A stretch of DNA of 42,388 nucleotides from Gemmatimonadota bacterium (GCA_003223455.1 QHVE01000052.1:41510-83897); one strand, 5' to 3'. Counted from the stretch's first letter, positions 23,046 through 31,670 are shown. Notes: generated by a model not told the origin, from the letters alone. A program made the numbers and translations.

Positions 23046-23717
23046 ATGTCGGGGATCACGCCGCACTCGATCCACGTCCGGCGTACGGCACGGTACTACA
23101 CGATTGGCCCGACCCACGGCTTTCCTCGCGAGCTGTGGGTCGTCGTGCATGGATACGGCCAGCTCGCGCACCGGTTCGCGAAGTGGTTCTCCGCGCTGGA
23201 CGACGGAACGCGGTTGATCGTCGCACCCGAAGCGCTGTCTCGCTTCTACCTCGATCCGGTGGCCGAGCGCAGGACGCAGGCGGAGCCACGCGTCGGCGCG
23301 ACGTGGATGACGCGCGAGGACCGCGAATCGGAGATCGCGGACTACGTGGCGTACCTCGAGCACCTCACAGCCGAGGTTCGGCGGCACCACACCGGCGCCG
23401 GCCCGCGCATCGTCGTGCTCGGGTTCTCTCAGGGCGCAGCGACTGTGTGCCGCTGGCTCGCGTCGAGCGAGCTGCGGGCGGATCACCTCGTACTGTGGTC
23501 GGGAGGGATCCCGCCCGAGCTGGAGGTCGCCACGTGGTCGACGCGACTGCACGGTGCCTCGCTGACCCTCGTGGCGGGAGACGGAGACGAGATGGTTCCG
23601 GCGAGTGCGGTGGTCGCCGAAGGTGAGCGACTATCGGCCGCCGGTGTGGCGTTCACGCTGCTCCGCTACGAGTCGGAGCCGTTGACGCGGCTGGCGGAGG
23701 GGTTCGAGGGGCACTGA
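23046..23717 (+). CDS. alpha/beta hydrolase of the phospholipase/carboxylesterase family, catalytic His not found
   Basis: A 223-residue protein with the fold order of YpfH/carboxylesterase-2 enzymes. ELWVVVHGYGQ supplies the oxyanion region, IVVLGFSQGAATVCRW carries the nucleophile Ser in GFSQG, and VAGDGDEMVPASAV holds the expected Asp. At the place where the family normally has F-E-G-G-H, this protein reads YESEPL, so Pro stands where His is expected. A His occurs only as the last residue (FEGH-stop). It may be inactive or use a different triad. It follows the S41 gene by 12 bases, likely in one operon. Substrate unknown. Confidence 0.82.
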   Translation: MSGITPHSIHVRRTARYYTIGPTHGFPRELWVVVHGYGQLAHRFAKWFSALDDGTRLIVAPEALSRFYLDPVAERRTQAEPRVGATWMTREDRESEIADYVAYLEHLTAEVRRHHTGAGPRIVVLGFSQGAATVCRWLASSELRADHLVLWSGGIPPELEVATWSTRLHGASLTLVAGDGDEMVPASAVVAEGERLSAAGVAFTLLRYESEPLTRLAEGFEGH

Positions 23718-23742
23718 GCCCGGGCGGGCCAGCTCGGCGCCG

Positions 23743-24162
23743 TCACCCGTGCTCGTCGCGAAACCGGTCGATCTCGCGGCGGTCGCGCTTCGTCGGTCGC
23801 CCCTTCTCCTCGTACACGAACGCGGCGGGCGCCATGCGCAGCTGCTCGGCGAGCTTCGCGCGTACGGCCGAGCTCTCGGCCGTCTCCTCGTACAGCGTCG
23901 CCGCGACGGTGGCCGGTCCCCGGCGCTCGGAGAGGCCGCGCACGTGGACGACGTGGAGATAGGGGCCGAGTCTGATGCTGACCGAATCGTCGAGCTGAAC
24001 CAGCTTGGCGGGTTTGGTCCGCTCGCCGTTGAGCTCGACCTTGCCCGCGGCGATGGCTTCGGCGGCGAGCGAGCGGGTCTTGAAGAAACGCGCAGCCCAG
24101 AGCCACTTGTCGATGCGGACTCGGCCGGCTGGGGAGGATTCCGAGGGTGTCGGTTTGGCCAT
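23743..24162 (-). CDS. S4-domain RNA-binding protein (Hsp15/HslR-like)
   Basis: A 139-residue protein whose N-terminal part (RVRIDKWLWAARFFKTRSLAAEAIAAGKVELNGERTKPAKLVQLDDSVSI) is a clear S4 domain with the WLWAARFFKTR signature of Hsp15. The charged C-terminus (KGRPTKRDRREIDRFRDEH) is also typical. Hsp15 recycles stalled 50S subunits carrying nascent chains. The gene converges with the hydrolase gene and is divergent from the TetR operon, sharing a 144-base regulatory gap. Confidence 0.9.
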   Translation of the reverse strand: MAKPTPSESSPAGRVRIDKWLWAARFFKTRSLAAEAIAAGKVELNGERTKPAKLVQLDDSVSIRLGPYLHVVHVRGLSERRGPATVAATLYEETAESSAVRAKLAEQLRMAPAAFVYEEKGRPTKRDRREIDRFRDEHG

Positions 24163-24186
24163 GACTCGAAAATAGGGTAGGGGCGG

Positions 24187-24215
24187 TTGATTCCCGGCCG
24201 GGAACGAGTTAAGTT
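24187..24215 (+). promoter_or_regulatory. promoter of the TetR-efflux operon
   Basis: TTGATT (24187-24192) and TAAGTT (24210-24215) are spaced by 17 bases. The spacer contains a perfect 14-base palindrome, TTCCCGGCCGGGAA, starting at 24191. The expected transcription start (about 24222) lies inside the first operator dyad, as for an autorepressed gene. Confidence 0.6.
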
Positions 24216-24231
24216 ACTGACCAGTCATTAA
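24214..24231. promoter_or_regulatory. TetR-type operator 1
   Basis: TTACTGACCAGTCATTAA is an 18-base dyad with seven of nine pairs matching. It overlaps the -10 element and the expected start site of the TetR operon, and shares the core TGAC-x2-GTCA with the second site. Confidence 0.6.
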
Positions 24232-24276
24232 CAGTCGGCGTGAGGGTCGGAACTATTCGAGCCACGTTCCCCTTCA

Positions 24277-24294
24277 TGACTGACTAGTCGGTCA
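24277..24294. promoter_or_regulatory. TetR-type operator 2
   Basis: TGACTGACTAGTCGGTCA is an 18-base dyad with eight of nine pairs matching, centred on CTAG and ending 12 bases before the TetR start codon. It resembles the TGACTGACTAGTCAGTCA type of site known for several TetR repressors. Confidence 0.65.
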
Positions 24295-24306
24295 CTTACG
24301 GAGCCC

Positions 24307-24966
24307 ATGTCCGAGCACGTCGCTGAACCACGCTGGCGAAGACTGCCAGAAGAGCGCCCCAAGCAGATCCTCGACGCCGCCCTCGCGGTGTTCGCGGAGC
24401 GCGGCCTCGCCGCGGCCCGTCTCGAGGACATCGCCAAGCGCGCCGGCGTCTCCAAGGGCACGATCTACCTCTACTTCGCCAACAAGGAAGAGCTGTTCCG
24501 CGGCGTCGTCCGCGATACCGTCATCGCATTCATCGAGCGCGGCGAGGCCAGCTTCGCCGTGGAGCGCGATCCGATCCGCGCCCTCGACGTGTGGATGGAG
24601 GGCCACTGGCGATGGATCCGCTCCGACGTCTTTCCGGCGATGCACCGTCTGGCCAACTCCGAGCTCCGCGACTTCCCCGACCTGTACGAGTTCTACGCCG
24701 TCGAGGTCGTGGGACGCGCCCAGCGCCTCGTGTGCGAGATCCTCGAGCGCGGGATGGAGACTGGCGTCTTTCGCCGGATGGACGCACTAGTCGCGGCGCG
24801 CATGCTGAGCGCGCTGTTCGTCACGCACGGCACGTGGTACCACCAGAAGCATTCCTTCAAATCGATCGCGAACATCCCGGATGGCGTGCTCCTCGCGCAG
24901 ATCCGTGAGTTCTTCCTTCACGCCATGCGCCCGGACGCCGGGCCCAGCTCCCCGCTCGTCGACTGA
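24307..24966 (+). CDS. TetR/AcrR-family repressor of the efflux operon
   Basis: A 219-residue regulator. The helix-turn-helix spans about residues 20-66 (KQILDAALAVFAERGLAAARLEDIAKRAGVSKGTIYLYFANKEELF), strongly matching the family. The C-terminal helical domain, with several Trp and Phe residues, would bind an inducer. Its stop overlaps the next start by one base (TGATG), so it is the first gene of the pump operon and probably represses itself and the pump. Two palindromes upstream are likely its operators. The inducer is probably a pump substrate. Confidence 0.94.
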   Translation: MSEHVAEPRWRRLPEERPKQILDAALAVFAERGLAAARLEDIAKRAGVSKGTIYLYFANKEELFRGVVRDTVIAFIERGEASFAVERDPIRALDVWMEGHWRWIRSDVFPAMHRLANSELRDFPDLYEFYAVEVVGRAQRLVCEILERGMETGVFRRMDALVAARMLSALFVTHGTWYHQKHSFKSIANIPDGVLLAQIREFFLHAMRPDAGPSSPLVD

Positions 24967-26324
24967 TGAACCAGCCGCGATTCCCGCGCCTCGTGGCGAT
25001 CGGCCTCACGCTCGCTCTGCTCGTCGCGCTTCTCGCTTTCTTCGCACGTGCCGCATCCGCGCAGGAGGTGGCCGCCGACTCGACGGTGCGCCTCACGCTC
25101 GGTGAGGCCGTTCGAATCGCCGCCCGACAGAACCCGCAGGTCGGGAGCGCGCGGTCGCGCCTCGGCGCGGCGGAGGCGCGCGTCACGCAGCACCGTGCCG
25201 ACCTGCTTCCGACGCTCTCGCTCGACGCGCGCCAGACCGGCGGGACGTTCAACAGCGCCGCGCTATTCCCGCTCGATTTTCCGAGCGCGCCCGGACAGCC
25301 TCCGCTGCTCGATCGAAACGGCTCGATCCTCGGACCGCTCAATGTGTTCGACGCGCGAGCGCATGTGAGCCAGACGCTGCTCGATGCAGGTGCGATCGAA
25401 CGGTTGCGCGGCGCGCGCACGAGCGTGCAGGCCGCGGACGCGGACGTCAGCAACGTCGCGGAGACGGTCGGGCTGATCGCGGCGAACGCGTATCTCGCCG
25501 TGCTTCATGCCGGTGCGGCGCTCGCCGCCGAGCTGCTGCGGATCGCGCAGGACCAGCTCCGTGCCGGTACCGGCGTGGCGCTCGACGTCACGCGCGCGCG
25601 CTCGCAGCTCAGCGGTGCACGCACCCAACTCATCGTCGCACGGAACGACCGCGACCGGACCCGGGTCGAGCTCGCACGTTCGATGGGGCTGCCGCTCGTG
25701 ACGCTCGTGCTGGTCGATTCGCTCGCCGCACTGCCCTCGGCGCCGCGCACCACGGAGGAGGCTTCACTCGCCGACGCGCTGCGCGGGCGCAGCGACCTCC
25801 GCTCGATCTCGCTGCAGGCGCAGGCGGCGCGACAGCAGGCCGCGGCGATCCGCAGCGAGCGGCTGCCCACGATCGGCGTGTTCGCCGACCAGGGGCAGGC
25901 CTATCGCCTTGGACGCAGCTCGCTCCCGACCTACCAGTGGGGCGTGCAGCTCTCGCTTCCCGTGTTCGACGGCTTCCGGCGCGAGGGGCGTACCGAAGAA
26001 CAGCTCGCGACGGCGCACGACTTCGAGATGCGCGAGCGCGATCTGCGCATCCAGGTCGAGGCCGACGTACGCATCGCGCTCCTGAACCTCGCGTCTTCAG
26101 GCGAAGCCGTCGCCTCGGCACGCGAGCGGCTCCAGCTCGCGGAGCAGGAGGTGTCGCAGGCGCGCGAGCGCTTCCAGGCCGGCGTGACCGGCAACGCCGA
26201 CGTGATCACGGCCTCGCTCACGCTGAACGTGGCGCGTACGCAGTACGTCGACGCGCTGACGTCCTATCAGGCCGCGCGCGTCGCACTCGCGCGCGCTCGC
26301 GGTTCCATCACGACGATCGACTGA
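24966..26324 (+). CDS. TolC-family outer-membrane efflux protein
   Basis: A 452-residue protein with a signal peptide (LVAIGLTLALLVALLAFFARAASA). Two OEP repeats follow (about 50-235 and 260-445), each with long helices such as RVTQHRADLLPTLSLDARQTGGTFN and AAAIRSERLPTIGVFADQGQAYRLG. The second-repeat signature WGVQLSLPVFDGFRREGRTEEQLA is typical. It forms the trimeric outer-membrane duct of the EmrAB-type pump encoded after it. No lipobox is seen. Confidence 0.92.
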   Translation: MNQPRFPRLVAIGLTLALLVALLAFFARAASAQEVAADSTVRLTLGEAVRIAARQNPQVGSARSRLGAAEARVTQHRADLLPTLSLDARQTGGTFNSAALFPLDFPSAPGQPPLLDRNGSILGPLNVFDARAHVSQTLLDAGAIERLRGARTSVQAADADVSNVAETVGLIAANAYLAVLHAGAALAAELLRIAQDQLRAGTGVALDVTRARSQLSGARTQLIVARNDRDRTRVELARSMGLPLVTLVLVDSLAALPSAPRTTEEASLADALRGRSDLRSISLQAQAARQQAAAIRSERLPTIGVFADQGQAYRLGRSSLPTYQWGVQLSLPVFDGFRREGRTEEQLATAHDFEMRERDLRIQVEADVRIALLNLASSGEAVASARERLQLAEQEVSQARERFQAGVTGNADVITASLTLNVARTQYVDALTSYQAARVALARARGSITTID

Positions 26325-26370
26325 CCCGGCGCACTTCACCCACCGTCCGTACTCCGCACGCATCATCGAC

Positions 26371-27483
26371 ATGGCTACCGCAACGCAACCGCAGAGCAGC
26401 GCACCACGCGCTCCCGTTCCTCCCGCCGCCACCTCCGCGCCGGGCGGACGTCGGCGCATCGTCCTCGGACTCGTGCTGCTGGCCGCCCTGCTCGGCGTCG
26501 GCTGGGCGCTCAAGCAGTGGCTGTACGGCCGCTCGCACGAGAGCACGGACAACGCCCAGGTCGACGGGCATCTCGTCCCGATCCTGGCGAAGGTCAGCGG
26601 CTACGTGACGGCGGTGAACGTCGCCGAGAACGACCGCGTGCGCGCCGACTCCACGCTCGTGCGCATCGACGAGCGCGAGTACGCCGTGCGTCTGGCACAG
26701 GCCGACGCCGACCTGGCCGCCGCGCGCGCGCAGGCTGGCGGAAGGGGCGTCGCGGGGCAGGCAGAGGCGCAAGTCGCGAACGCGGCCGGCCAGCGCGCGG
26801 CGCTCGATGCGTCGATCGCCGTCGCCCGGGCCAACTCGGTGAAAGCGGACGCCGATCTCGCCCGCGCGCGCGAGCTGGCGGAGAAGCAGATCGTGTCGCG
26901 CCAGCAAGTCGATGCCGCGCAAGCGGCGGCTGATGCCGCGCGCGCGCAGCTGCTGTCGGCTCAGCGCTCGGCGAGCGCGGCGGGCGCCGGCGTGACGAAC
27001 GCGGAGGCGGGGGTGCGACTCGCGCAGGCGCGACTCGCCGCGGCGCAGGCGGCACGCGACAACGCGGCGCTTCAGCTCTCCTACACGCGCGTCACCTCAC
27101 CCGTGGCGGGCATCGTGTCCCGGAAGCAAGTGGAGATCGGGCAGCTCGTGCAGGCCGGACAGCCACTGCTCACCGTCGTGTCGGACACGGGCGTGTGGGT
27201 GACGGCCAACTTCAAGGAGACGCAGCTCTCCGACATCAAGGTCGGTCAGCCGGTGGAGGTGGAGGTCGACGCGTACGGTGGGTGCTCGGCGAAGGGGAAG
27301 GTGGAGAGCGTGAGCGCCGCGACAGGGGCGAAGTTCGCGCTGCTGCCACCCGACAACGCGACCGGCAACTTCACCAAGGTCGTGCAGCGAGTCCCCGTGC
27401 GCATCGCGATCACCGAGGGCTGCGGCAAGGATCAGCCGCTGCGTCCGGGGATGTCGGTGGCGGCGCACGTCGACGTCAAGTAA
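26371..27483 (+). CDS. emrA: membrane fusion protein (HlyD/EmrA type)
   Basis: A 370-residue protein. A short cytoplasmic part and one membrane helix (about 31-52, RIVLGLVLLAALLGVGWAL) are followed by a biotinyl-lipoyl-like domain (STDNAQVDGHLVPILAKVSGYVTAVNVAENDRV). The TDNAQVDG motif is diagnostic for EmrA. A long Ala/Gln/Arg-rich coiled-coil hairpin (about 100-235) and a beta-barrel domain (VTANFKETQLSDIKVGQPVEVEVDAYGG) complete it. It bridges the inner-membrane transporter EmrB to the TolC-like duct. Confidence 0.95.
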   Translation: MATATQPQSSAPRAPVPPAATSAPGGRRRIVLGLVLLAALLGVGWALKQWLYGRSHESTDNAQVDGHLVPILAKVSGYVTAVNVAENDRVRADSTLVRIDEREYAVRLAQADADLAAARAQAGGRGVAGQAEAQVANAAGQRAALDASIAVARANSVKADADLARARELAEKQIVSRQQVDAAQAAADAARAQLLSAQRSASAAGAGVTNAEAGVRLAQARLAAAQAARDNAALQLSYTRVTSPVAGIVSRKQVEIGQLVQAGQPLLTVVSDTGVWVTANFKETQLSDIKVGQPVEVEVDAYGGCSAKGKVESVSAATGAKFALLPPDNATGNFTKVVQRVPVRIAITEGCGKDQPLRPGMSVAAHVDVK

Positions 27484-27502
27484 CGGAGCGACCGCGACGC
27501 CG

Positions 27503-29131
27503 ATGGCGACGACCGCGCTCCATCCCGACGGCGCGTCCGGGAGGGTGACCGACCGTTCCGGTCCACCCCCCGGCGCGGTCGTCGAGATCGACAAGTACAA
27601 ATACAAGTATCTCGTCGCGATCGCGGTGTCGCTCGCCGCGATGCTCGAGCTGATCGACACCTCGATCGTGAACGTCGCCATCCCGCACATGATGGGGAAC
27701 CTCGGTGCGACGCTCGACGAGATCTCGTGGGTGTCGACGGGCTACATCATCGCCAACGTGATCGTGATCCCGCTTTCGAGCTGGCTCTCGGGTTACTTCG
27801 GTCGCAAGCGGTATCTCACGGGCTCGATCATGGTCTTCGTCGCGGCGTCGTTCTTCTGCGGCGCGGCGAGCACGCTCGGCGGGATGATCTTCTGGCGCGT
27901 CGTGCAAGGACTCGGCGGTGGTGCGCTGCTGTCCACGGCACAGTCGACGCTGTTCGAGGCGTTCCCGCCGAAGGAAGTCGGCGTGGGCCAGGCCGTGTTC
28001 GGCGTGAGCGTGATGGTCGGACCGACGATCGGTCCGACGCTCGGCGGCTACATCGTCGACAATCTCTCGTGGCCGTGGATCTTCTACATCAACGTGCCGC
28101 TCGGCATCGTGGCGGCGTTCATGGTGTGGACCTACGTGCACGACTCGGAGCATCAGGAGCGCGCGGGAAGCATCGACGGGACCGGCATCCTGCTGCTCGC
28201 CACGTGCGTGGGCTCGCTGCAGTGGATGCTCGAGCGCGGCGAGCGCTTCGACTGGTTCGAATCGCGATTCGTGACGATCCTCGCGGTGACGTCACTCGTT
28301 TCGTTCGTGCTGCTGTTGTGGCGCGAGCTCACGATCGACGAGCCGGTGATCAACTTCCGCGTGCTGCGGAACCGGCAGCTCGCCGGGGGCGTGATGATCG
28401 CATCGTTCCTGGGGCTCGCGTTGTACGGCTCGGTGTTCGTGCTGCCGGTGTTCCTGCAACAGCTGCACGGATTCACGGCGAACCAGACCGGGATGGTGAT
28501 CCTGCCGGGCGCCATCGCCTCGGCGGTGACGATGGCCGTCGTGGGGCGCAATGCGCAACGACTCGACGCGCGCGTCACGGTACCGATCGGTGCCGCGCTG
28601 TTCTTCCTCAGCATGTGGAAGCTGTCGCTCCTCACGTACGACGCGGGCGCGCACGATCTGTTCTGGCCGCTCATCTCGCGCGGCGTGGGGCTGGGACTGA
28701 TCTTCGTGCCGCTCACCGGCGCGACGATGGCCGAGCTCAAGCCGGCGGAGCTCGCGCAAGGCACGGGTATGTTCAACCTGACGCGGCAGCTCGGGGGCTC
28801 GCTCGGCATCGCGATCAGCGCCACGCTGCTCGGCCGGTTCACGGCGCAGTCGCGAGCGCTGTTGTCCGAGCACATCGTGACCGGTGAACCAGCGGCGATG
28901 GCGCGCCTGGAGATGATCACGCGCGGACTGGTGTCGCGCGGGGTGAATGCCGTCATCGCCAAGCAGCAGGCGCTCGCGGTGCTCGACCGGCAGATGCAAG
29001 GTCAGGCGAGCGTGCTGGCGTTCTCGAAGCTGTATCTGTTCAGCGGGATCGCGCTGGTGATATCGCTCCCGTTGCTGCTGCTGTTCCGGTCGGGGAAGTC
29101 GCGCGGGCTGGGGGCGGGGGCGGGGCACTAG
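27503..29131 (+). CDS. emrB: DHA2-family MFS multidrug transporter (EmrB/QacA type)
   Basis: A 542-residue protein with 14 membrane helices. After a cytoplasmic N-terminus come AAMLELIDTSIVNVAIPHMMGNLGATLDEISWVSTGYI, the LxxLDxTIVNVALP motif of the DHA2 drug:H+ antiporters, and a motif A-like GYFGRKRY. Motif C appears as GVSVMVGPTIGPTLGGYIVD. It exports hydrophobic compounds driven by protons through the EmrA-TolC complex. It lies 19 bases after emrA. Confidence 0.95.
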   Translation: MATTALHPDGASGRVTDRSGPPPGAVVEIDKYKYKYLVAIAVSLAAMLELIDTSIVNVAIPHMMGNLGATLDEISWVSTGYIIANVIVIPLSSWLSGYFGRKRYLTGSIMVFVAASFFCGAASTLGGMIFWRVVQGLGGGALLSTAQSTLFEAFPPKEVGVGQAVFGVSVMVGPTIGPTLGGYIVDNLSWPWIFYINVPLGIVAAFMVWTYVHDSEHQERAGSIDGTGILLLATCVGSLQWMLERGERFDWFESRFVTILAVTSLVSFVLLLWRELTIDEPVINFRVLRNRQLAGGVMIASFLGLALYGSVFVLPVFLQQLHGFTANQTGMVILPGAIASAVTMAVVGRNAQRLDARVTVPIGAALFFLSMWKLSLLTYDAGAHDLFWPLISRGVGLGLIFVPLTGATMAELKPAELAQGTGMFNLTRQLGGSLGIAISATLLGRFTAQSRALLSEHIVTGEPAAMARLEMITRGLVSRGVNAVIAKQQALAVLDRQMQGQASVLAFSKLYLFSGIALVISLPLLLLFRSGKSRGLGAGAGH

Positions 29132-29207
29132 GCGCGGCGCGCGCACCGACTAACCGCCTCGGCCCATCGATGGAAACCCTGCATCCCGCTCGATCCGTAG
29201 GGACTCC

Positions 29208-30467
29208 ATGGCCTTCGCCGTCAAGCTCACCTCCCTCCTCGAGTCCGCGCGAGTCGGCGCAGACTCGCTGCGGTCGAATCCCCTGCGCACGGTGCTCGCG
29301 ACCACCGGCGTGATCATTGGCGTGGCGTCGCTCGTGGCGGCGTTCGCGATCACGGATGGTGTGGAAGTGTGGTCGCGGGCGTTGATCGCGCGCGAGAGCA
29401 GCGTGCAGGACGTGGCGGTGACGGCGCGGACGCAGGAGCGGGTGCGAGGGCGAGCCGTGCCCGTGCACGGCTACCCGGTGCTCACGCTCGAGGACGCCGA
29501 GCGCGCTCAAGCCGAGGTGCCCGGCGTGATCCGCCATGCACTGATGCTCAACGGCCGCGCGGAGACCGAATTCCTCGGTGCCCGCGCCACCGTGCAGCTC
29601 ACGCTGGGCACGGCGAGTCTCACCGATTTCGCCGGCCTGCGGTTCGCGGGCGGACGCTTCTTCACGACGGGAGAGGAGACCCATGGTGCCGCAGTGATCG
29701 TGCTCGGTCATCGCACCGCGACGGAGCTCGCCGGCGTACACGACCCGCTCTGGCTCGTCGGGCGCACGATCCGCGCGGGGGGCGAGCGGCGCGAGGTGGT
29801 CGGTGTGTTGGAGGCGCCGCCTGGCGGTGAGGAGCCCGATCTGGTGGCGTTCGCCCCGCTGCGCGGCGGCGACGCACTGCTCGAGCCGTCGGCGGCGCCA
29901 CGCGTGCCGACGCTGCGCCTCAAGGCGCGCAGCATCGAGGCGGTGGATACGCTGCAGGGTCAGGTGGTGAACTGGCTCGCCGAGCGCTTCGGTCGCGGAG
30001 TCGAGAAGCTCGACATCGTGGTCGGGACGGAGCGGCTGCACAACACCCGGCAGGCGATGCTGCTGTCCAAGCTTCTGCTCGGACTACTTGCGTCGCTGAT
30101 CCTCGCGGTGGGCGGGATCGGGATCATGAACGTGCTGCTCGCCGCCGTGGTGGAGCGCACGCGTGAGATCGGGATTCGGAAGGCGGTCGGCGCCAGCCGG
30201 CGCGACATCCAGGCGCAGTTCCTCGTCGAATCGGTGACCGTGACGACGGTCGGGAGCATGATCGGATTCGTCGGCGGACTGGTGATCGCGTTCGTCGGAA
30301 CGGCGGTGTTCCGGCGGATCACCGGGGCCGGGATCTGGCCGGTGGTGCACGCGTCGACGTCGCTGATCGCGGTCGGTGCCGCGGTAGTCGTCGGCGTGGC
30401 GTTCGGAACGTACCCGGCGCGCCGGGCGGCGAGTCTCTCGCCGATCGAGGCGATCGCGAGGGAGTGA
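29208..30467 (+). CDS. orphan MacB/FtsX-type ABC transporter permease
   Basis: A 419-residue protein with one N-terminal membrane helix (NPLRTVLATTGVIIGVASLVAAFAI), a periplasmic core domain (about 60-270) and three C-terminal helices of the FtsX domain. The signature ILAVGGIGIMNVLLAAVVERTREIGIRKAVGASRRDI is typical of MacB permeases. No ATPase gene is next to it. It either borrows an ATPase encoded elsewhere or belongs to a separate function from the pump genes 76 bases upstream. An AGGGA site precedes the ATG. Confidence 0.9.
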   Translation: MAFAVKLTSLLESARVGADSLRSNPLRTVLATTGVIIGVASLVAAFAITDGVEVWSRALIARESSVQDVAVTARTQERVRGRAVPVHGYPVLTLEDAERAQAEVPGVIRHALMLNGRAETEFLGARATVQLTLGTASLTDFAGLRFAGGRFFTTGEETHGAAVIVLGHRTATELAGVHDPLWLVGRTIRAGGERREVVGVLEAPPGGEEPDLVAFAPLRGGDALLEPSAAPRVPTLRLKARSIEAVDTLQGQVVNWLAERFGRGVEKLDIVVGTERLHNTRQAMLLSKLLLGLLASLILAVGGIGIMNVLLAAVVERTREIGIRKAVGASRRDIQAQFLVESVTVTTVGSMIGFVGGLVIAFVGTAVFRRITGAGIWPVVHASTSLIAVGAAVVVGVAFGTYPARRAASLSPIEAIARE

Positions 30468-30485
30468 CGGCCCCGGGCGGGAGAA

Positions 30486-30508
30486 GCGCGGCGCGCGTCA
30501 GGCCGCGC
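30486..30508. terminator. possible hairpin between convergent genes
   Basis: GCGCGGC (30486-30492) and GCCGCGC (30502-30508) form a seven-base stem with a nine-base loop between the permease and CPXCG stops. No T-run is present, so a terminator role is tentative. Confidence 0.35.
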
Positions 30509-30523
30509 CGTCCGCTCGCTCCC

Positions 30524-30790
30524 TCACGAATCCGATCTGATCACCTCGACCTCGGCCGAGCCGTCGCGCTGATAGCGCACGCGTACCAGCCACGCGCGGC
30601 AGCACACCTGACAATCCTCGGCGTACTCCTGATCGGCGCCGCTGCCCGGATCGAGCGAGATCTCGTTCACCTCGCCGCAGTACGGGCACTCGACGAATGC
30701 CTCGGTCTCCGCGGTGCCGTCGCCGAGCGGGAATTCCTCGTCGATGCGCTCACTAGACCACCCCTCTTCGTCGTCGTCGGAATCGACCAT
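30524..30790 (-). CDS. CPXCG-motif cysteine-rich zinc-ribbon protein
   Basis: An 88-residue protein. A very acidic N-terminus (MVDSDDDEEGWSSERIDEEFP) precedes the CPXCG domain: VECPYCGEVNEISLDPGSGADQEYAEDCQVCCRAWLVRVRYQRDG. Two CxxC pairs (CPYC and CQVC) should bind one zinc. The family is about 60 residues and uncharacterised. ATG 30790 is chosen because residues further upstream in frame look non-coding; an ATG at 30814 is an alternative. Confidence 0.85.
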   Translation of the reverse strand: MVDSDDDEEGWSSERIDEEFPLGDGTAETEAFVECPYCGEVNEISLDPGSGADQEYAEDCQVCCRAWLVRVRYQRDGSAEVEVIRSDS

Positions 30791-31142
30791 GGGCGGAAGG
30801 TAGCGAGAGGTCATTCTGGTGGGAGGTCTATCCACTTGATTCGAAACGGGAATGTCGCCGCCCGGTGAGGCGTCGACAGCAACGGGATCGCAGCAGGCGG
30901 CGCATCGGCGACTTGTTTTCAGGCGGGCGCGAGCGGGACATGCTCCCACATCTGGACGCACGGCGCTCGACCTCGAAACGAACGCGTGGGTCGGGACCAG
31001 CCGAACAGCGGCTCGCCAGCGGACCGCCGTCTCAGAAAGCAACCGCTGCCGCAGTCAGGGTGTCACAGTCTTAACACTGAGAGATTCGCGACGTCATCCG
31101 AGGTGGCAGCGCGATGGTGCGCGCCAACGCTTCGGAGGCAGA
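30791..31142. other. 352-base divergent gap without a recognisable gene
   Basis: The gap separates the CPXCG gene and the Spy-like gene. A dyad CAGTCTTAACACTG (31066-31079, arms CAGT/ACTG around TTAA) and a possible extracytoplasmic-sigma-like pair (GCAACC near 31040 and TGTC at 31061) lie upstream of the Spy-like gene. Neither is strong. No credible small ORF is seen; an open frame in phase with the Spy-like gene lacks coding character. Confidence 0.4.
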
Positions 31143-31670
31143 ATGCGTAAGACTCGTGTAATCGGATTCGCCATCGCGGGGATCCTTTCGGTCGGGACGT
31201 TCGCGCAGGCGCAGTCGACCACGACGCGGCCGTCCCGGCAGCGGGATTCGACGAGCTGGCAGGGGCGCGCGGGGCGCGGCCGCGGAGGAATGCTTCGCGG
31301 GATCACGCTGAGTGATGCCGAGAAGTCCCGAGTGAAGGCGATTCGTGCGAAGTACGGCGCCGAGACGAAGTCACTGCGGGAATGGCTGCGGCCGACGATG
31401 GAAGACGTTCGTGCGGCTCGACAGAAGCGGGACACCGCGGCGGCGAAGGCGGCGTCGGAGAAGACGGCAGGCGATCGGCAGAAGCTGCAGACGCTGATGC
31501 AGCGCGAACGCGGGGAGATTCGCGCGGCACTCACGCCGGAGCATCAGCAGGTGTTCGACGCGAACGCGAGCGCGCTGAAGCAGCATCGCGCCGAGGGTCG
31601 GAAGAAGGGGAAGGGCGAGCGCGGTGTCCGGCCGGGGGGACGCGGACGCCGAGGGATCAGCAAAAGCTGA
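31143..31670 (+). CDS. Spy/CpxP-like periplasmic helical protein
   Basis: A 175-residue protein with a signal peptide (TRVIGFAIAGILSVGTFAQAQ). The mature part is helical and very basic. It shows a Spy-like layout: GITLSDAEKSRVKAIRAKYGAE, then long Arg/Lys/Ala-rich helices, then IRAALTPEHQQVFDANASALKQH, a good match to the LTPEQ motif. Such proteins act as periplasmic chaperones or envelope-stress sensors. The Gly/Arg/Lys-rich tail (about 25 residues) is an unusual addition. GGAGG five bases before ATG 31143 is strong. Confidence 0.82.
   Translation: MRKTRVIGFAIAGILSVGTFAQAQSTTTRPSRQRDSTSWQGRAGRGRGGMLRGITLSDAEKSRVKAIRAKYGAETKSLREWLRPTMEDVRAARQKRDTAAAKAASEKTAGDRQKLQTLMQRERGEIRAALTPEHQQVFDANASALKQHRAEGRKKGKGERGVRPGGRGRRGISKS

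Noticed and set aside
21603-23552. Long open frame opposite the S41 protease and hydrolase genes
   Set aside because: It is antisense to genes with intact catalytic motifs, and its translation is Arg/His/Ala-rich without domain patterns, as expected in GC-rich DNA.
31035-31065. Possible extracytoplasmic-sigma promoter upstream of the Spy-like gene
   Set aside because: GCAACC and TGTC have plausible spacing but match the usual GGAAC/TCTNA or CGTC consensus poorly.
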